64,000 nucleotides of DNA from NCBI RefSeq assembly GCF_021117365.1, contig NZ_CP088262.1, positions 1,860,001 through 1,924,000 of the forward strand, read 5' to 3'. Below, in pieces: positions 25,901-35,260 of this stretch. The position numbers were made by a program, and so were the translations under genes. The first letter of the stretch is position 1; each line of letters opens with the position of its first letter. The notes beneath the pieces were generated by a model. It was not told where the DNA came from. It saw nothing but the letters and a program-made list of their open reading frames with translations, and ran no database searches. Source of the stretch: Nocardioides sp. cx-173. GTDB taxonomy: Bacteria; Actinomycetota; Actinomycetes; Propionibacteriales; Nocardioidaceae.

Positions 25901-25999
25901 GCGACCACGAACGTCGGGCGCGGCAAGGAGTCGTTCCTCATCCTCTCCTCCGCGGTCCGCACGGAGGCCGCCAACGCCGATCTCAGCCTGGCGCCCTAG
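22952..25999 (+). CDS. DUF6519 phage-tail-like protein with Ig and beta-helix domains
   Basis: A 1,015-residue protein, last gene of the eCIS array. The N-terminus has the DUF6519 signature GDYSRSTHDPRDGESAVLLQQGRILTDADWNEQ, a domain found in tail and eCIS loci. A bacterial Ig-like segment lies at about residues 490-570 (RSVRFTLTAGGGSINGG). After it, ACADLAGVATVQEALDKLC leads into a Cys-containing right-handed beta-helix (DIHGCGARLRLLSPFEVVKAESVSLAGIDIVGQGG onward). The architecture suits a large external or baseplate-attached appendage, perhaps the target-recognition fibre. GAGGAGC lies upstream of the ATG. No trimeric fibre or chaperone gene follows. Confidence 0.8.
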   Translation: MNGDYSRSTHDPRDGESAVLLQQGRILTDADWNEQAAHIRRRVQAEALDTIGRAGVPSETLDGFKISLSGGAALIGIGRMYVDGVLAENHGRPADAWRATLAELVGTTTVSYNAQPHLPTPPPLPSTGKVLVYLKVWRREVTAVDDPDLVEPALGVDTTTRMRTIWQVKAVPVPAGFVPGAALATVPGFLGAEPPATARLSVGTATVDIDPSPCQISPTGGYTGVENQLYRVEVHTPGPAGAATFKWSRDNATVAARVTSIPATRDRLVVDRLGPDDVLSLHDGEWIELLDEARELAGQPGVLRRIRSGGGIDEATRTVLLTQPLGATDFVLDAQGRPVAGSNLRIRRWDQGGTLFDEGGTAVTDAALAGGTITIPAPGVRLLLEHNLTVGFSSAPAGGRFRTGDHWLVPARTAAPTGHEGADLPAAGIHAHYAALALIEGATVTDLRPVFPPLSGLDSLFYVAGDGQEVTPSTLSPAPVQLPIRPTVGVSRGPIPVADRSVRFTLTAGGGSINGGAGPVTVPTAADGTASVGWSVAPGSDQSTLEARLLDGAGQPVGLPVRFSARTRRAATVSYQPGACADLAGVATVQEALDKLCARPAGEGGAASCCASVGEGGDYGRIEEAIRDLADKHQGLVCLCLLPGDHEFEHEAIDFVRRLDIHGCGARLRLLSPFEVVKAESVSLAGIDIVGQGGLEDHLLLCVSVDEVRLRDLAVRTEGRSLGTLIYLSDCGTTRVDDCRLAAVPQERDGGRDRFSGVALNLLTAARDEDLPALAIVAENNRSTSFARRRVPAAQLEGFATSPLGIADPRLARAAVTAAELIRSGAAFERFEHLQPELARLGEHLEDRWGGYPRAALSVEDPRGHVFVRGNLVAGGLSLYGVVTPDRIDELESRLEEIVAQASEPFELNAGVNRLVVQGNTLAWTLLAQDPGKVLAFGSAAFSDNHLIGGPVELAAGATTFHGNDLERGDGRLAGLLYANRVTATTNVGRGKESFLILSSAVRTEAANADLSLAP

Positions 26000-26047
26000 G
26001 CGGATCCACCGCGCGGGCGGGTTCGCGAGGTGGTGGGCAACGCCCGG

Positions 26048-27088
26048 TCATCGCAGGCGAAAGACGTCGACGATGTGGGGGGTATCGACGAGCGTGTGCG
26101 GCGCGAAGGCGTGGTAGGCCCAGACGTGCACCCAGGCATTGCCGGTGCGCAGCGTCAGGAAGCTCTTGATCATGCCGGGGCCGAGGTAGGTGAAGGCCAG
26201 GAAGGCGATCGACAGAGCAGCGGGTCCGGGTGAGGTGAACACGGTCCAGGCGTCCCAGAGGTGCAAGCCTGCGTAGGTCAGGCCGCCGCAGAGGACGGTC
26301 GCCGTGGGGGATCCGGTGAGTCTCAGGAAGCGGGGGATCAGGATGGCGTACACGAAGGCCATCGCCGGCAGCACGGTGCCGAACAGGTAGAGGACGAACG
26401 TCAGGGCGGCACCTCGGACGAGCAGCCCCGCGGGCAGGTCCAGGCTCGTGGGTTGCAGCGCGAAGATCTGGAACCAGGTCTCCAGCGCGAGCACGACGCC
26501 GATCACCAGCAGGTCGTTCTTCCGCGCCGTGGATCTCAGGCCCAGCGCGGTGGGGGAGTACTTCCGTCGGAAGTAGAGCAGCGGGACCACGGCATAGATC
26601 ACGAAGTTGTATGCCGCCCAGGTCACCACCTCGGCCCGATCCACCTGAGCGTGCGTCCCGAACAGGGTGCCGGCCAGATGCAGGCCGAACGGGTGCCAAC
26701 CGAAGGCGCGCGCCAGGAAGAACCCACCCAGCAGGCCGAGAACGCCGTAGGCGAGCAGTCCGACGGTCTCGCGCAGTGCCAGGCTGCGTCCCGGTGCACG
26801 CTCCACGATCCGCAGGTCCGAGCGGCGACGGGTGAGCCAAGAGACCACCCCCATCAGGAGCAGGACCTCGAGCATGGCGAGGTTGGTCTCGGCGAGAACC
26901 TCCCACGTCGCCAGCTCGGTGCGCGCCGGCCAGTCGAAGGGCAGGGCGGTCGGTGACGTGAGCGCAACGGCGATGTTGGCCGCTGCCCACGCCGCGGCTG
27001 CCGCCCAGAGGCTCCAGTGCCCAGGAAGGCGGGAACGTCGAGCGGGCGCTCCGGAGGGGGGTGCGGTGCTGCTGTCGACGAAGCTCAT
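26048..27088 (-). CDS. polytopic membrane protein, CPBP-like C-terminal histidines
   Basis: A 346-residue protein with about eight hydrophobic helices (LWAAAAAWAAANIAVAL, LLLMGVVSWL, GLLAYGVLGLLGGFFLARAF, DLLVIGVVLALETWFQIFAL, FVLYLFGTVLPAMAFVYAILI and others). The C-terminal segment GNAWVHVWAYHAFAPHT recalls the histidine region of CPBP intramembrane proteases, but the EExxxR motif of that family is not seen, so the assignment is weak. The start is the ATG at 27088 with GAGGGTGG upstream; the longer open frame crosses the operator region. It is divergent from a TetR gene and is the likely target of that repressor. Confidence 0.6.
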   Translation of the reverse strand: MSFVDSSTAPPSGAPARRSRLPGHWSLWAAAAAWAAANIAVALTSPTALPFDWPARTELATWEVLAETNLAMLEVLLLMGVVSWLTRRRSDLRIVERAPGRSLALRETVGLLAYGVLGLLGGFFLARAFGWHPFGLHLAGTLFGTHAQVDRAEVVTWAAYNFVIYAVVPLLYFRRKYSPTALGLRSTARKNDLLVIGVVLALETWFQIFALQPTSLDLPAGLLVRGAALTFVLYLFGTVLPAMAFVYAILIPRFLRLTGSPTATVLCGGLTYAGLHLWDAWTVFTSPGPAALSIAFLAFTYLGPGMIKSFLTLRTGNAWVHVWAYHAFAPHTLVDTPHIVDVFRLR

Positions 27089-27112
27089 CGGTTCCACCCT
27101 CGAGGCGAGAAT

Positions 27113-27128
27113 TAGCACACGTGTGCTA
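27113..27128. promoter_or_regulatory. TetR-type operator 1 (perfect palindrome)
   Basis: TAGCACACGTGTGCTA is a perfect 16 bp palindrome between the divergent membrane-protein and TetR genes. Its half-site GTGTGCTA recurs in operator 2. Confidence 0.85.
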
Positions 27129-27146
27129 GATCGATTGCCCCGACAG

Positions 27147-27162
27147 TAACACGAGTGTGCTA
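27147..27162. promoter_or_regulatory. TetR-type operator 2 (imperfect palindrome)
   Basis: TAACACGAGTGTGCTA shares the right half-site GTGTGCTA with operator 1 and has a degenerate left half. The centres are 34 bp apart. It ends ten bases before the TetR start codon, a good site for autorepression. Confidence 0.8.
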
Positions 27163-27171
27163 AAAAGAGTG

Positions 27172-27795
27172 ATGCCCAAGATGGTGGACAGAGATCAGCG
27201 GCGCCAGGAGCTGGCGCACGCGGTGTGGAGGGTGATCCGCCGCGACGGGGTGGAGCACGCCTCGGTGCGGGCCGTCGCCCGGGAAGCCGGGTTGTCCCCG
27301 GGGTCGCTGCGGCACTACTTCGGCAGCCAGTCCGACCTGCTGGTGTTCGCCATGCGCATGGTGATGGAGCGGGTCGAGAGTCGGGTCGCGGCACTGCCGC
27401 GTCCCGAGGATCCGCTGCCGGCGGCGAAGCTGGTGCTCGCCGAGCTGCTGCCCCTGGACGACGAGCGCCGCGCCGAGAACGAGGTCTGGGTGGCGTTCAC
27501 GGCGCGGGCCCTGGTGGACTCAGAGCTCCGTGTCCTGCGCGACGAGGCCTACGACCGGCTGCGAGAGGCGTCAGATCGGTGGGTCATGCGCCTGCTCCCC
27601 GAGGCCGGACCGGACCTACGGTGGGTCGAGACGGAGCGACTGTTCGCACTGATCGACGGCCTGGCGATCCATGCGGCCACGCGTCCGGAGATGGTGACCC
27701 CCGAGCGACTCACCGCGGTGCTGGAGGCCCATCTCGACCGGGTCGGGCTCGAGGCCGCCGGTCTCACGCCGCCGCACTCGCCGCGCGGGTCTTGA
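27172..27795 (+). CDS. TetR-family regulator (BetI-like N-terminus)
   Basis: A 207-residue repressor. The N-terminus MPKMVDRDQRRQELAHAVWRVIRRDG and helix-turn-helix ASVRAVAREAGLSPGSLRHYFGSQSDLLVFAM follow the BetI-type TetR pattern, including the DNA-contacting LRHYF. The C-terminal ligand/dimer domain is helical. I chose ATG 27172 because family members start MPK; GTG 27157 in frame would place operator 2 within the coding region. Two palindromes upstream and the divergent membrane protein suggest control of that gene and of itself. Its 3' end overlaps the convergent HAAS gene by 32 bp. Confidence 0.9.
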   Translation: MPKMVDRDQRRQELAHAVWRVIRRDGVEHASVRAVAREAGLSPGSLRHYFGSQSDLLVFAMRMVMERVESRVAALPRPEDPLPAAKLVLAELLPLDDERRAENEVWVAFTARALVDSELRVLRDEAYDRLREASDRWVMRLLPEAGPDLRWVETERLFALIDGLAIHAATRPEMVTPERLTAVLEAHLDRVGLEAAGLTPPHSPRGS

Positions 27796-28762
27796 GCCAC
27801 CCGTCGACGCCGTCCCAGACCCAGATCGCCAGCGTGACGACGATGATGGCGGCGTTGAGGGTCTCGGGGTCGAAGCCGGACCATTCCGCCTGGACCTCGG
27901 CCACGGCGGCCGGGTTGAGCAGCCGGTCCTCGGCCGCCAGGTAGACGAGGGGGGCCGCGAAGAGGGCGCCCAACCCGACGTTCACGGTGGCCAGGGTGGG
28001 CGACCACCCCGCGGCGCGGTACTTGACGACCTCGAAGGCCGCCTCGACCAGGATCAGGGCGAGGATCAGCGGCAGCCAGAAGCTCCACAGGTCCGGGTCG
28101 AGCACGGGCTCGTGGTCGCCGAGAGGGGAGCGGAACTGCTGCCAGACGACGGCGCCGGCCAGGAGGCCGAGCCAGACCAGCGTCGAGACCATCTCCAGCA
28201 ACGAGCCGGACCGCTCCCGCGGCAGGTCGGGCAGCTGGTCCGGCGCCCACTGGACGCCCAGGGACCCGCGGACGTCTCCGGCGGCGACCCCTCGCTCGGT
28301 CAGGGCGAAGGCCAGGGTGATCCAGAAGCACACGTGGAGGGCGACGGTCGCGGCGATCCACAGGGTCTCGCCGAGGATGCTGCCGGCGGAACCCCCGTCA
28401 AGGGCCGCGATGATCGCGATGACCACGGCGACCGTGGGGACCGCGGCCAGGAGCACGCTCCTCAGCACCCGGACGTAGGCCGGGTAGAGCTCGGGCCCGA
28501 TCAGCTGCAGCGCCCGGCCGGAGTAGCCGGCCGCCAGGCGCGCGGGGTCGCCGAGCTCCTCCAGGGCGACGTACTCGGCGCGCTCGGCGTCGAGGCCCTC
28601 GGCGTGCTGCAAGGCCTCGGCCCGGTCTCCGATGCTGGCGCGCAGCTCGTCGGCCACGTCGTCGCGCTGGCTGTCGGGGAGCCCGCGTGTGGCGGCGTGG
28701 ACGTAGCGGTCGGTCAGCGATGCCGCGCTCCGGCCGGTGGTGGTGGTCTGGTGGGTCGCCAT
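27764..28762 (-). CDS. HAAS-domain membrane protein paired with PadR
   Basis: A 332-residue protein. Residues about 14-80 (LTDRYVHAATRGLPDSQRDDVADELRASIGDRAEAL and the ALEELGDPARLAAGYSGR tail) match the HAAS/permease-prefix signalling domain, which normally accompanies PadR regulators. Six or so hydrophobic segments follow (VLLAAVPTVAVVIAIIAAL, LWIAATVALHVCFWITLAFAL, VSTLVWLGLLAGAVVW and others). The ATG has AGGTGA just upstream and lies 5 bp after the PadR stop, so the two are co-transcribed. The role is probably sensing or regulated transport across the membrane; substrate unknown. Confidence 0.85.
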   Translation of the reverse strand: MATHQTTTTGRSAASLTDRYVHAATRGLPDSQRDDVADELRASIGDRAEALQHAEGLDAERAEYVALEELGDPARLAAGYSGRALQLIGPELYPAYVRVLRSVLLAAVPTVAVVIAIIAALDGGSAGSILGETLWIAATVALHVCFWITLAFALTERGVAAGDVRGSLGVQWAPDQLPDLPRERSGSLLEMVSTLVWLGLLAGAVVWQQFRSPLGDHEPVLDPDLWSFWLPLILALILVEAAFEVVKYRAAGWSPTLATVNVGLGALFAAPLVYLAAEDRLLNPAAVAEVQAEWSGFDPETLNAAIIVVTLAIWVWDGVDGWLKTRAASAAA

Positions 28763-28767
28763 GGTGG

Positions 28768-29091
28768 TCACCTGAGTCCTTCGATGGAGGCGTGCAGGGT
28801 GCGCCACTCGTCCAGCAGCGCGCGGAGGAGGGTCTCGCCGTCGGGGCTGACCCGGTAGAACTTGCGGGGTCGTGACTCCTCGGTGTTCCACTCCGAGGTC
28901 AGCAGGCCCTGCTTCTCCAGCCGCCGCAGCAGCGGGTAGAGCGTGTTGGCGTCGACCGCGAAGCCGGCCTCGGCCAACGTCTCGAGGAGGGCGTAGCCGT
29001 AGGTCGGCCGGGACAGCGTCGCCAGCGCGGCCATCACCACGGTGCCGCGCCGCAGCTCCTGGAGGTGTCCGGTGAGGATGTCGTCGTTCAT
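28768..29091 (-). CDS. PadR-family transcriptional regulator
   Basis: A 107-residue winged-helix regulator: ELRRGTVVMAALATLSRPTYGYALLETLAEAGFAVDANTLYPLLRRLEKQGLLTSEW is the PadR domain, with the recognition helix at NTLYPLLRRLEKQG and the wing at SRPRKFYRVSPDGE. The C-terminal helix is short, as in the small PadR subgroup. The start is the ATG at 29091 (MNDDILTGHL); upstream in-frame codons lie in the promoter region. It leads a two-gene unit with the HAAS-domain protein and has palindromes just upstream for likely autorepression. Confidence 0.93.
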   Translation of the reverse strand: MNDDILTGHLQELRRGTVVMAALATLSRPTYGYALLETLAEAGFAVDANTLYPLLRRLEKQGLLTSEWNTEESRPRKFYRVSPDGETLLRALLDEWRTLHASIEGLR

Positions 29092-29105
29092 AAGCGAGAG
29101 AATAG

Positions 29106-29118
29106 TGTGCGACGCACA
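29106..29118. promoter_or_regulatory. palindrome upstream of PadR gene
   Basis: TGTGCG-A-CGCACA is a perfect odd palindrome 15 bp upstream of the PadR start codon, placed to block its promoter or transcript start. Candidate PadR operator. Confidence 0.5.
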
Positions 29119-29119
29119 G

Positions 29120-29141
29120 CATTGTCTAGCGGATAGCAATG
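29120..29141. promoter_or_regulatory. inverted repeat CATTG-N12-CAATG upstream of PadR gene
   Basis: Arms CATTG (29120-29124) and CAATG (29137-29141) enclose CTA/TAG inner pairs. The long-spacer geometry resembles PadR operators of the ATGT-N8-ACAT kind, though it is not identical. Confidence 0.45.
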
Positions 29142-29198
29142 TGTGTCGCCGTGCTCGCGTGGCGCGCCCCGCTTCTTCGGAACTGGCTCGATGTCATG

Positions 29199-29218
29199 TA
29201 TCTTGATGTCAAGACATA
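29199..29218. promoter_or_regulatory. TCTTGA-TG-TCAAGA palindrome upstream of aconitase
   Basis: Perfect six-base arms at 29201-29206 and 29209-29214, with flanking TA/TA pairs. It lies 97-116 bp before the aconitase start in an AT-richer stretch. Candidate operator of an unidentified regulator of aconitase. Confidence 0.6.
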
Positions 29219-29229
29219 CGAGGCTCACG

Positions 29230-29245
29230 GTAAGGCTCGCCTTAC
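29230..29245. promoter_or_regulatory. GTAAGGC-TC-GCCTTAC palindrome, DtxR/IdeR-box-like
   Basis: Perfect seven-base arms 70 bp upstream of the aconitase start. The AGGC..GCCT core resembles actinobacterial iron boxes, which would suit an iron-sulfur enzyme; the match is partial and the regulator is inferred. Confidence 0.5.
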
Positions 29246-29314
29246 TACCCCGGTCCGCCACCACGGCGGCAAGATGGGTGGAGCACACACGCGACTCGAC
29301 GAGGAGACGGCTTG

Positions 29315-32194
<2,880 letters not shown>

Positions 32195-32215
32195 CCCGAC
32201 GCGAGTGCGACGCAA

Positions 32216-32251
32216 GCGGGAGTTTCACCGGGTGCCCGGTGAAACTCCCGC
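32216..32251 (+). terminator. rho-independent terminator of aconitase gene
   Basis: A near-perfect hairpin with a 16-17 bp stem (GCGGGAGTTTCACCGGG and its complement) and a tiny loop, followed by TTTCT, 22 bp after the aconitase stop. Confidence 0.93.
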
Positions 32252-32458
32252 TTTCTGTATGAACCTTCGGGCGGAATGCGGGAGCTCCCTCACGCCTGTG
32301 TGACGGATGTGTCTCCTGGGATGGGCCTCAGCCCTTCCGCCTCGGACGCGCTGCGGCCTCGACGCTCCTGAGCGAGCCTCATCGCCGGCTCGCCCCTCCT
32401 TCCGGACGCCTGGCGGCGTGTGGTCTGGTGACGGAGTACCGCGGACCCCGGAGGGCGC

Positions 32459-33784
32459 ATGATCTCGCTGCACGACCGCCTGGCCGACCTGGCCGAGGAC
32501 GGGCCCGACGGACCGCCGACCTCCGACGTGTGGGAGCGGGGCCGCCGGTACGGTCGGCGGCGTCGCGTGGAGGCCGCCGCGCTCGTGCTCGTCCTGCTTG
32601 CCGCCGGCGGGTCGCTGCTCGGCGCCCTGCTGCCCGCCATGTCGTACGACGTCGGGCCGGCCGACGCGGACGCCGCGCTGCGGCTCCCGGACCGGCTGTA
32701 CGCCCCGAGCCCGTGGCTGCGGGGCACCGACGATGTGGGGCAGATCGGGCCGCTGGTGGCGGTCGTGGAGGCGGAGCGGAAGAGCTGGACCGGCTCCAGG
32801 ACGGCGCTCGCGGGGGTGTCCTCGGGCGGCGAGTACGCATTCCTCGACCTGCCCGGGCTGCCGGGCACGCGAGGACAGGACGTGGGGACCGAGATCGCGC
32901 TCTCCGACGACGGCCGGCTGCTGGCCTACCCGCTCACTGGGACGCCCGAGGGCGAGCCCAACCTGATGGACGGCGCCGCGCTCGTCGGGGTCGCCGTCTA
33001 CGACACCGTCTCAGGTGAGGTCACGCGGCACCGCGTGCGCACCGAGCACGGGATCGGCGTCGCCGGCCTTGCGTGGGTGGAGGGCACGCTGTGGATGAAC
33101 TACGGGCAGTGGGACCAAGGGGCCGACGAGAGCACGGACTCCGGGTCGGGCTCCGACTACCGGGTCTACGCCTGGGAGCCGGGCCGGGAGCCCCGCCGGA
33201 TAGCCGGCCCGCTGGCGAACCGGATGCCGGAGGTCAGCGGTCCGGGCCTGGTGACGGTGTCCGCGCGGCGCATGAGCGTGTTCGACCACGGCGGGAGCCG
33301 GCTCCGCGACCTGCGGCTCAACCTGGCCTCGGAGACCTCGCCGGTGCTCAACGCGTCGGGCACCCGAGTGGCGCTGCTGGAGGACCCGGACGGGGACCCG
33401 TCGGTCCGTACCGACGACGCGTCGTCTCTGCGCTCCGGCGTCGTGCCCGCCGGGACCGACATCGAGGTCATGACCGAACGCGTCGGGGACGTGACGGCGG
33501 ACGAGCTCTGGGGATGGCGCGACGACTGGCATGTGCTCGTGCGCGACTACGGACGCAACGCGCTTCTGTCCGTGGACGTCAATACCGGGGCCGAGGAGCG
33601 GTTGGTGCTGATGAGCGAGGGCGCGTCGCCGGTCCTCGCCCGCGACGCGCTGGCCGCCCCGGTCTTCGACGCGCCGGAGCCGCCGTACGTCATGGACCTG
33701 CGGCTGCGCGCGTCGCTCGTCGTCCTCGCCGCGCTGCTGGGTCTGGGCGGGCTCGTGCTCTGGAGGCGCCGTGGGCGAGCCTGA
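32459..33784 (+). CDS. membrane protein with extracytoplasmic beta-propeller-like domain, sigma-factor partner
   Basis: A 441-residue protein with a cytoplasmic N-terminus (SLHDRLADLAEDGPDG, GRRYGRRRRVE), a transmembrane helix at about 40-62 (AAALVLVLLAAGGSLLGALL), a large repetitive extracytoplasmic region with propeller-like strands (VAVYDTVSGEVTRH, YRVYAWEPGREPRRIAG), and a second helix near the C-terminus (ASLVVLAALLGLGGLVLW) ending RRRGRA. GGAGGG precedes the ATG. The downstream ECF sigma gene starts within its last 14 bases, so this is the likely membrane regulator of that sigma factor, although no classic zinc anti-sigma motif is visible. Confidence 0.75.
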   Translation: MISLHDRLADLAEDGPDGPPTSDVWERGRRYGRRRRVEAAALVLVLLAAGGSLLGALLPAMSYDVGPADADAALRLPDRLYAPSPWLRGTDDVGQIGPLVAVVEAERKSWTGSRTALAGVSSGGEYAFLDLPGLPGTRGQDVGTEIALSDDGRLLAYPLTGTPEGEPNLMDGAALVGVAVYDTVSGEVTRHRVRTEHGIGVAGLAWVEGTLWMNYGQWDQGADESTDSGSGSDYRVYAWEPGREPRRIAGPLANRMPEVSGPGLVTVSARRMSVFDHGGSRLRDLRLNLASETSPVLNASGTRVALLEDPDGDPSVRTDDASSLRSGVVPAGTDIEVMTERVGDVTADELWGWRDDWHVLVRDYGRNALLSVDVNTGAEERLVLMSEGASPVLARDALAAPVFDAPEPPYVMDLRLRASLVVLAALLGLGGLVLWRRRGRA

Positions 33785-34277
33785 GGACCGCGCCGGCTTC
33801 GAGGAGTTCGTGGCGGCGCGGCGCCCGGCCCTGCTGCGCACGGCGTACCTGATGACCGGGAGCCGTGAGGACGCCGAGGACCTGGTGCAGGTGGCGCTGG
33901 TGAAGGCGGTGCCGCACTGGCGCCGGATCCGGGACCGGCCGGAGCCGTACGTGCGGCGGATCCTGGCGCGCGAGAGCGTGTCGCGATGGCGACGTCGCCG
34001 CTGGCGTGAGGTCGCGACCGAGGCACCGCCCGAGACCGGCCGCACGGACGGCGACGCGGACCAGCGCGAGGACCTGCGGCAGGCCCTGCTCTCGCTGGCG
34101 CCGCGGCAGCGGGCGGTGGTGGTGCTGCGCTACTACGAGGACCTGACCGAGGCCCAGACCGCCGAGGCGCTGGGGGTCACGGTCGGCACCGTGAAGTCGC
34201 AGGCCCGCGACGCGCTGGCGCGCCTGCGCACCCTGGTCCCGGATCTGGACGACACCGAGGTCGGCGCGGGGCGCTGA
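33771..34277 (+). CDS. SigE-family ECF RNA polymerase sigma factor
   Basis: A 168-residue ECF sigma factor. Region 2 is RRPALLRTAYLMTGSREDAEDLVQVALVKAVPHWRRI and the region 4 helix-turn-helix is LAPRQRAVVVLRYYEDLTEAQTAEALGVTVGTVKSQARDALARLR. Size and sequence fit the actinobacterial SigE-family subgroup. The GTG start with GGAGG upstream overlaps the membrane-protein gene by 14 bases, unusual in that the putative regulator comes first. The target promoters are not evident in the window. Confidence 0.93.
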   Translation: MGEPEDRAGFEEFVAARRPALLRTAYLMTGSREDAEDLVQVALVKAVPHWRRIRDRPEPYVRRILARESVSRWRRRRWREVATEAPPETGRTDGDADQREDLRQALLSLAPRQRAVVVLRYYEDLTEAQTAEALGVTVGTVKSQARDALARLRTLVPDLDDTEVGAGR

Positions 34278-34278
34278 G

Positions 34279-35169
34279 CTACGCCGTCCGGGCAGCGGTC
34301 GGGTGGCCGATCAGCCGGTCGGCGACCTCGCCGGCCGCGGCGAGCAGGCTGTCGAGGCCGGCCGGCCGGCTCGACGCCCGCCACGCCAGCTTCGTGGTGA
34401 CGAGGGGCGCATCGAGGACGGGCACGGCGACGTGGTCGGGCCACTGCCAGGCGCGGCTGGACTCGGGGATGACCAGCAGCGTGCGCCCGAGCGAGACCAG
34501 CTGGGCCAGCTCGGACTGCGTGCGGACCTCCGGGCCGGGGCCGGGCGGGTAGCTCCCGTCGTGGCGCGGCCAGCGGGCGATCGGCAGACCCGCCACGTCG
34601 GACACGTCCGCGAGGGCCACCTGCGGCCGCAGGGCGAGGGGGTGGGCCTCGGGCACGATCGCGACCTGTCCCTCGGTGACGAGGTCGCGGGTCTCGAACC
34701 CGCCGATCACGTCGTACGGGCTGTGCACGATCGCGACGTCCGCGCGGCCACGGCGGAGCACCTGTCGCTGCTCGCCGACCTCGCACAGCACCACCTCGAC
34801 CGGCAGGGCGTCCGGGCGGGCGGCGTAGGTGTCGAGCAGGGCGCGCAGCAGCTCGTGGGAGGCGCCGGCCTTGGTGACCAGCACCAGCCGCTCCGCCGGG
34901 TCGACGGTCCTTCGGGTCCGCTCCACGGCGGCCGCGGCCGCGTCGAGGACCTGGCCGGCCTCCTCGAGCAGGACGGCGCCGGCCGGTGTCAGCCGCACGC
35001 CGCGGCGGTCGCGGTGGAAGAGATCGACGCCCAGGCGCTGCTCGAGCAGCTGGATCGCCCGTGACAGGGGCGGCTGGCTCATGTGCAGCCGCTGCGCCGC
35101 GCGCCCGAAGTGCAGCTCCTCGGCGACCGCGGCGAAGTAGCGCAGCTCGCGGATCTCGATGTCGTCCAC
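34279..35169 (-). CDS. LysR-family transcriptional regulator
   Basis: A 296-residue regulator. The N-terminal helix-turn-helix ELRYFAAVAEELHFGRAAQRLHMSQPPLSRAIQLLEQRLGVDLFHR is typical of LysR, followed by the linker helix and a periplasmic-binding-like co-inducer domain from about residue 90. The GTG start is backed by a TAGGTT hexamer ending six bases upstream, suggesting a leaderless mRNA. It is divergent from an SDR oxidoreductase gene (92 bp apart), the usual LysR/target arrangement. Its 3' end is one base from the convergent sigma gene. Confidence 0.95.
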   Translation of the reverse strand: MDDIEIRELRYFAAVAEELHFGRAAQRLHMSQPPLSRAIQLLEQRLGVDLFHRDRRGVRLTPAGAVLLEEAGQVLDAAAAAVERTRRTVDPAERLVLVTKAGASHELLRALLDTYAARPDALPVEVVLCEVGEQRQVLRRGRADVAIVHSPYDVIGGFETRDLVTEGQVAIVPEAHPLALRPQVALADVSDVAGLPIARWPRHDGSYPPGPGPEVRTQSELAQLVSLGRTLLVIPESSRAWQWPDHVAVPVLDAPLVTTKLAWRASSRPAGLDSLLAAAGEVADRLIGHPTAARTA

Positions 35170-35175
35170 TCCATG

Positions 35176-35181
35176 AACCTA
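35176..35181 (-). promoter_or_regulatory. -10 hexamer of LysR gene (leaderless)
   Basis: TAGGTT on the minus strand ends six bases before the GTG start codon, so transcription would begin at or near the start codon. Confidence 0.55.
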
Positions 35182-35260
35182 CCCAGCGATACCCACACGG
35201 CATCACAGGCGACCGGACCGGTCTTGGACGCCGGCGCTCGCGGCCGCCGAGCATGGACGC

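Noticed and set aside
779..25999. Prophage or R-type tailocin
   Set aside because: No capsid, portal, terminase, integrase, holin or endolysin; presence of the eCIS AAA+ ATPase, DUF4255 and DUF4157 proteins identifies an eCIS.
26000..26047. Terminator between the eCIS array and the convergent membrane protein
   Set aside because: Only a loose CCACC/GGTGG pairing is visible and no T-tract, so no call is made.
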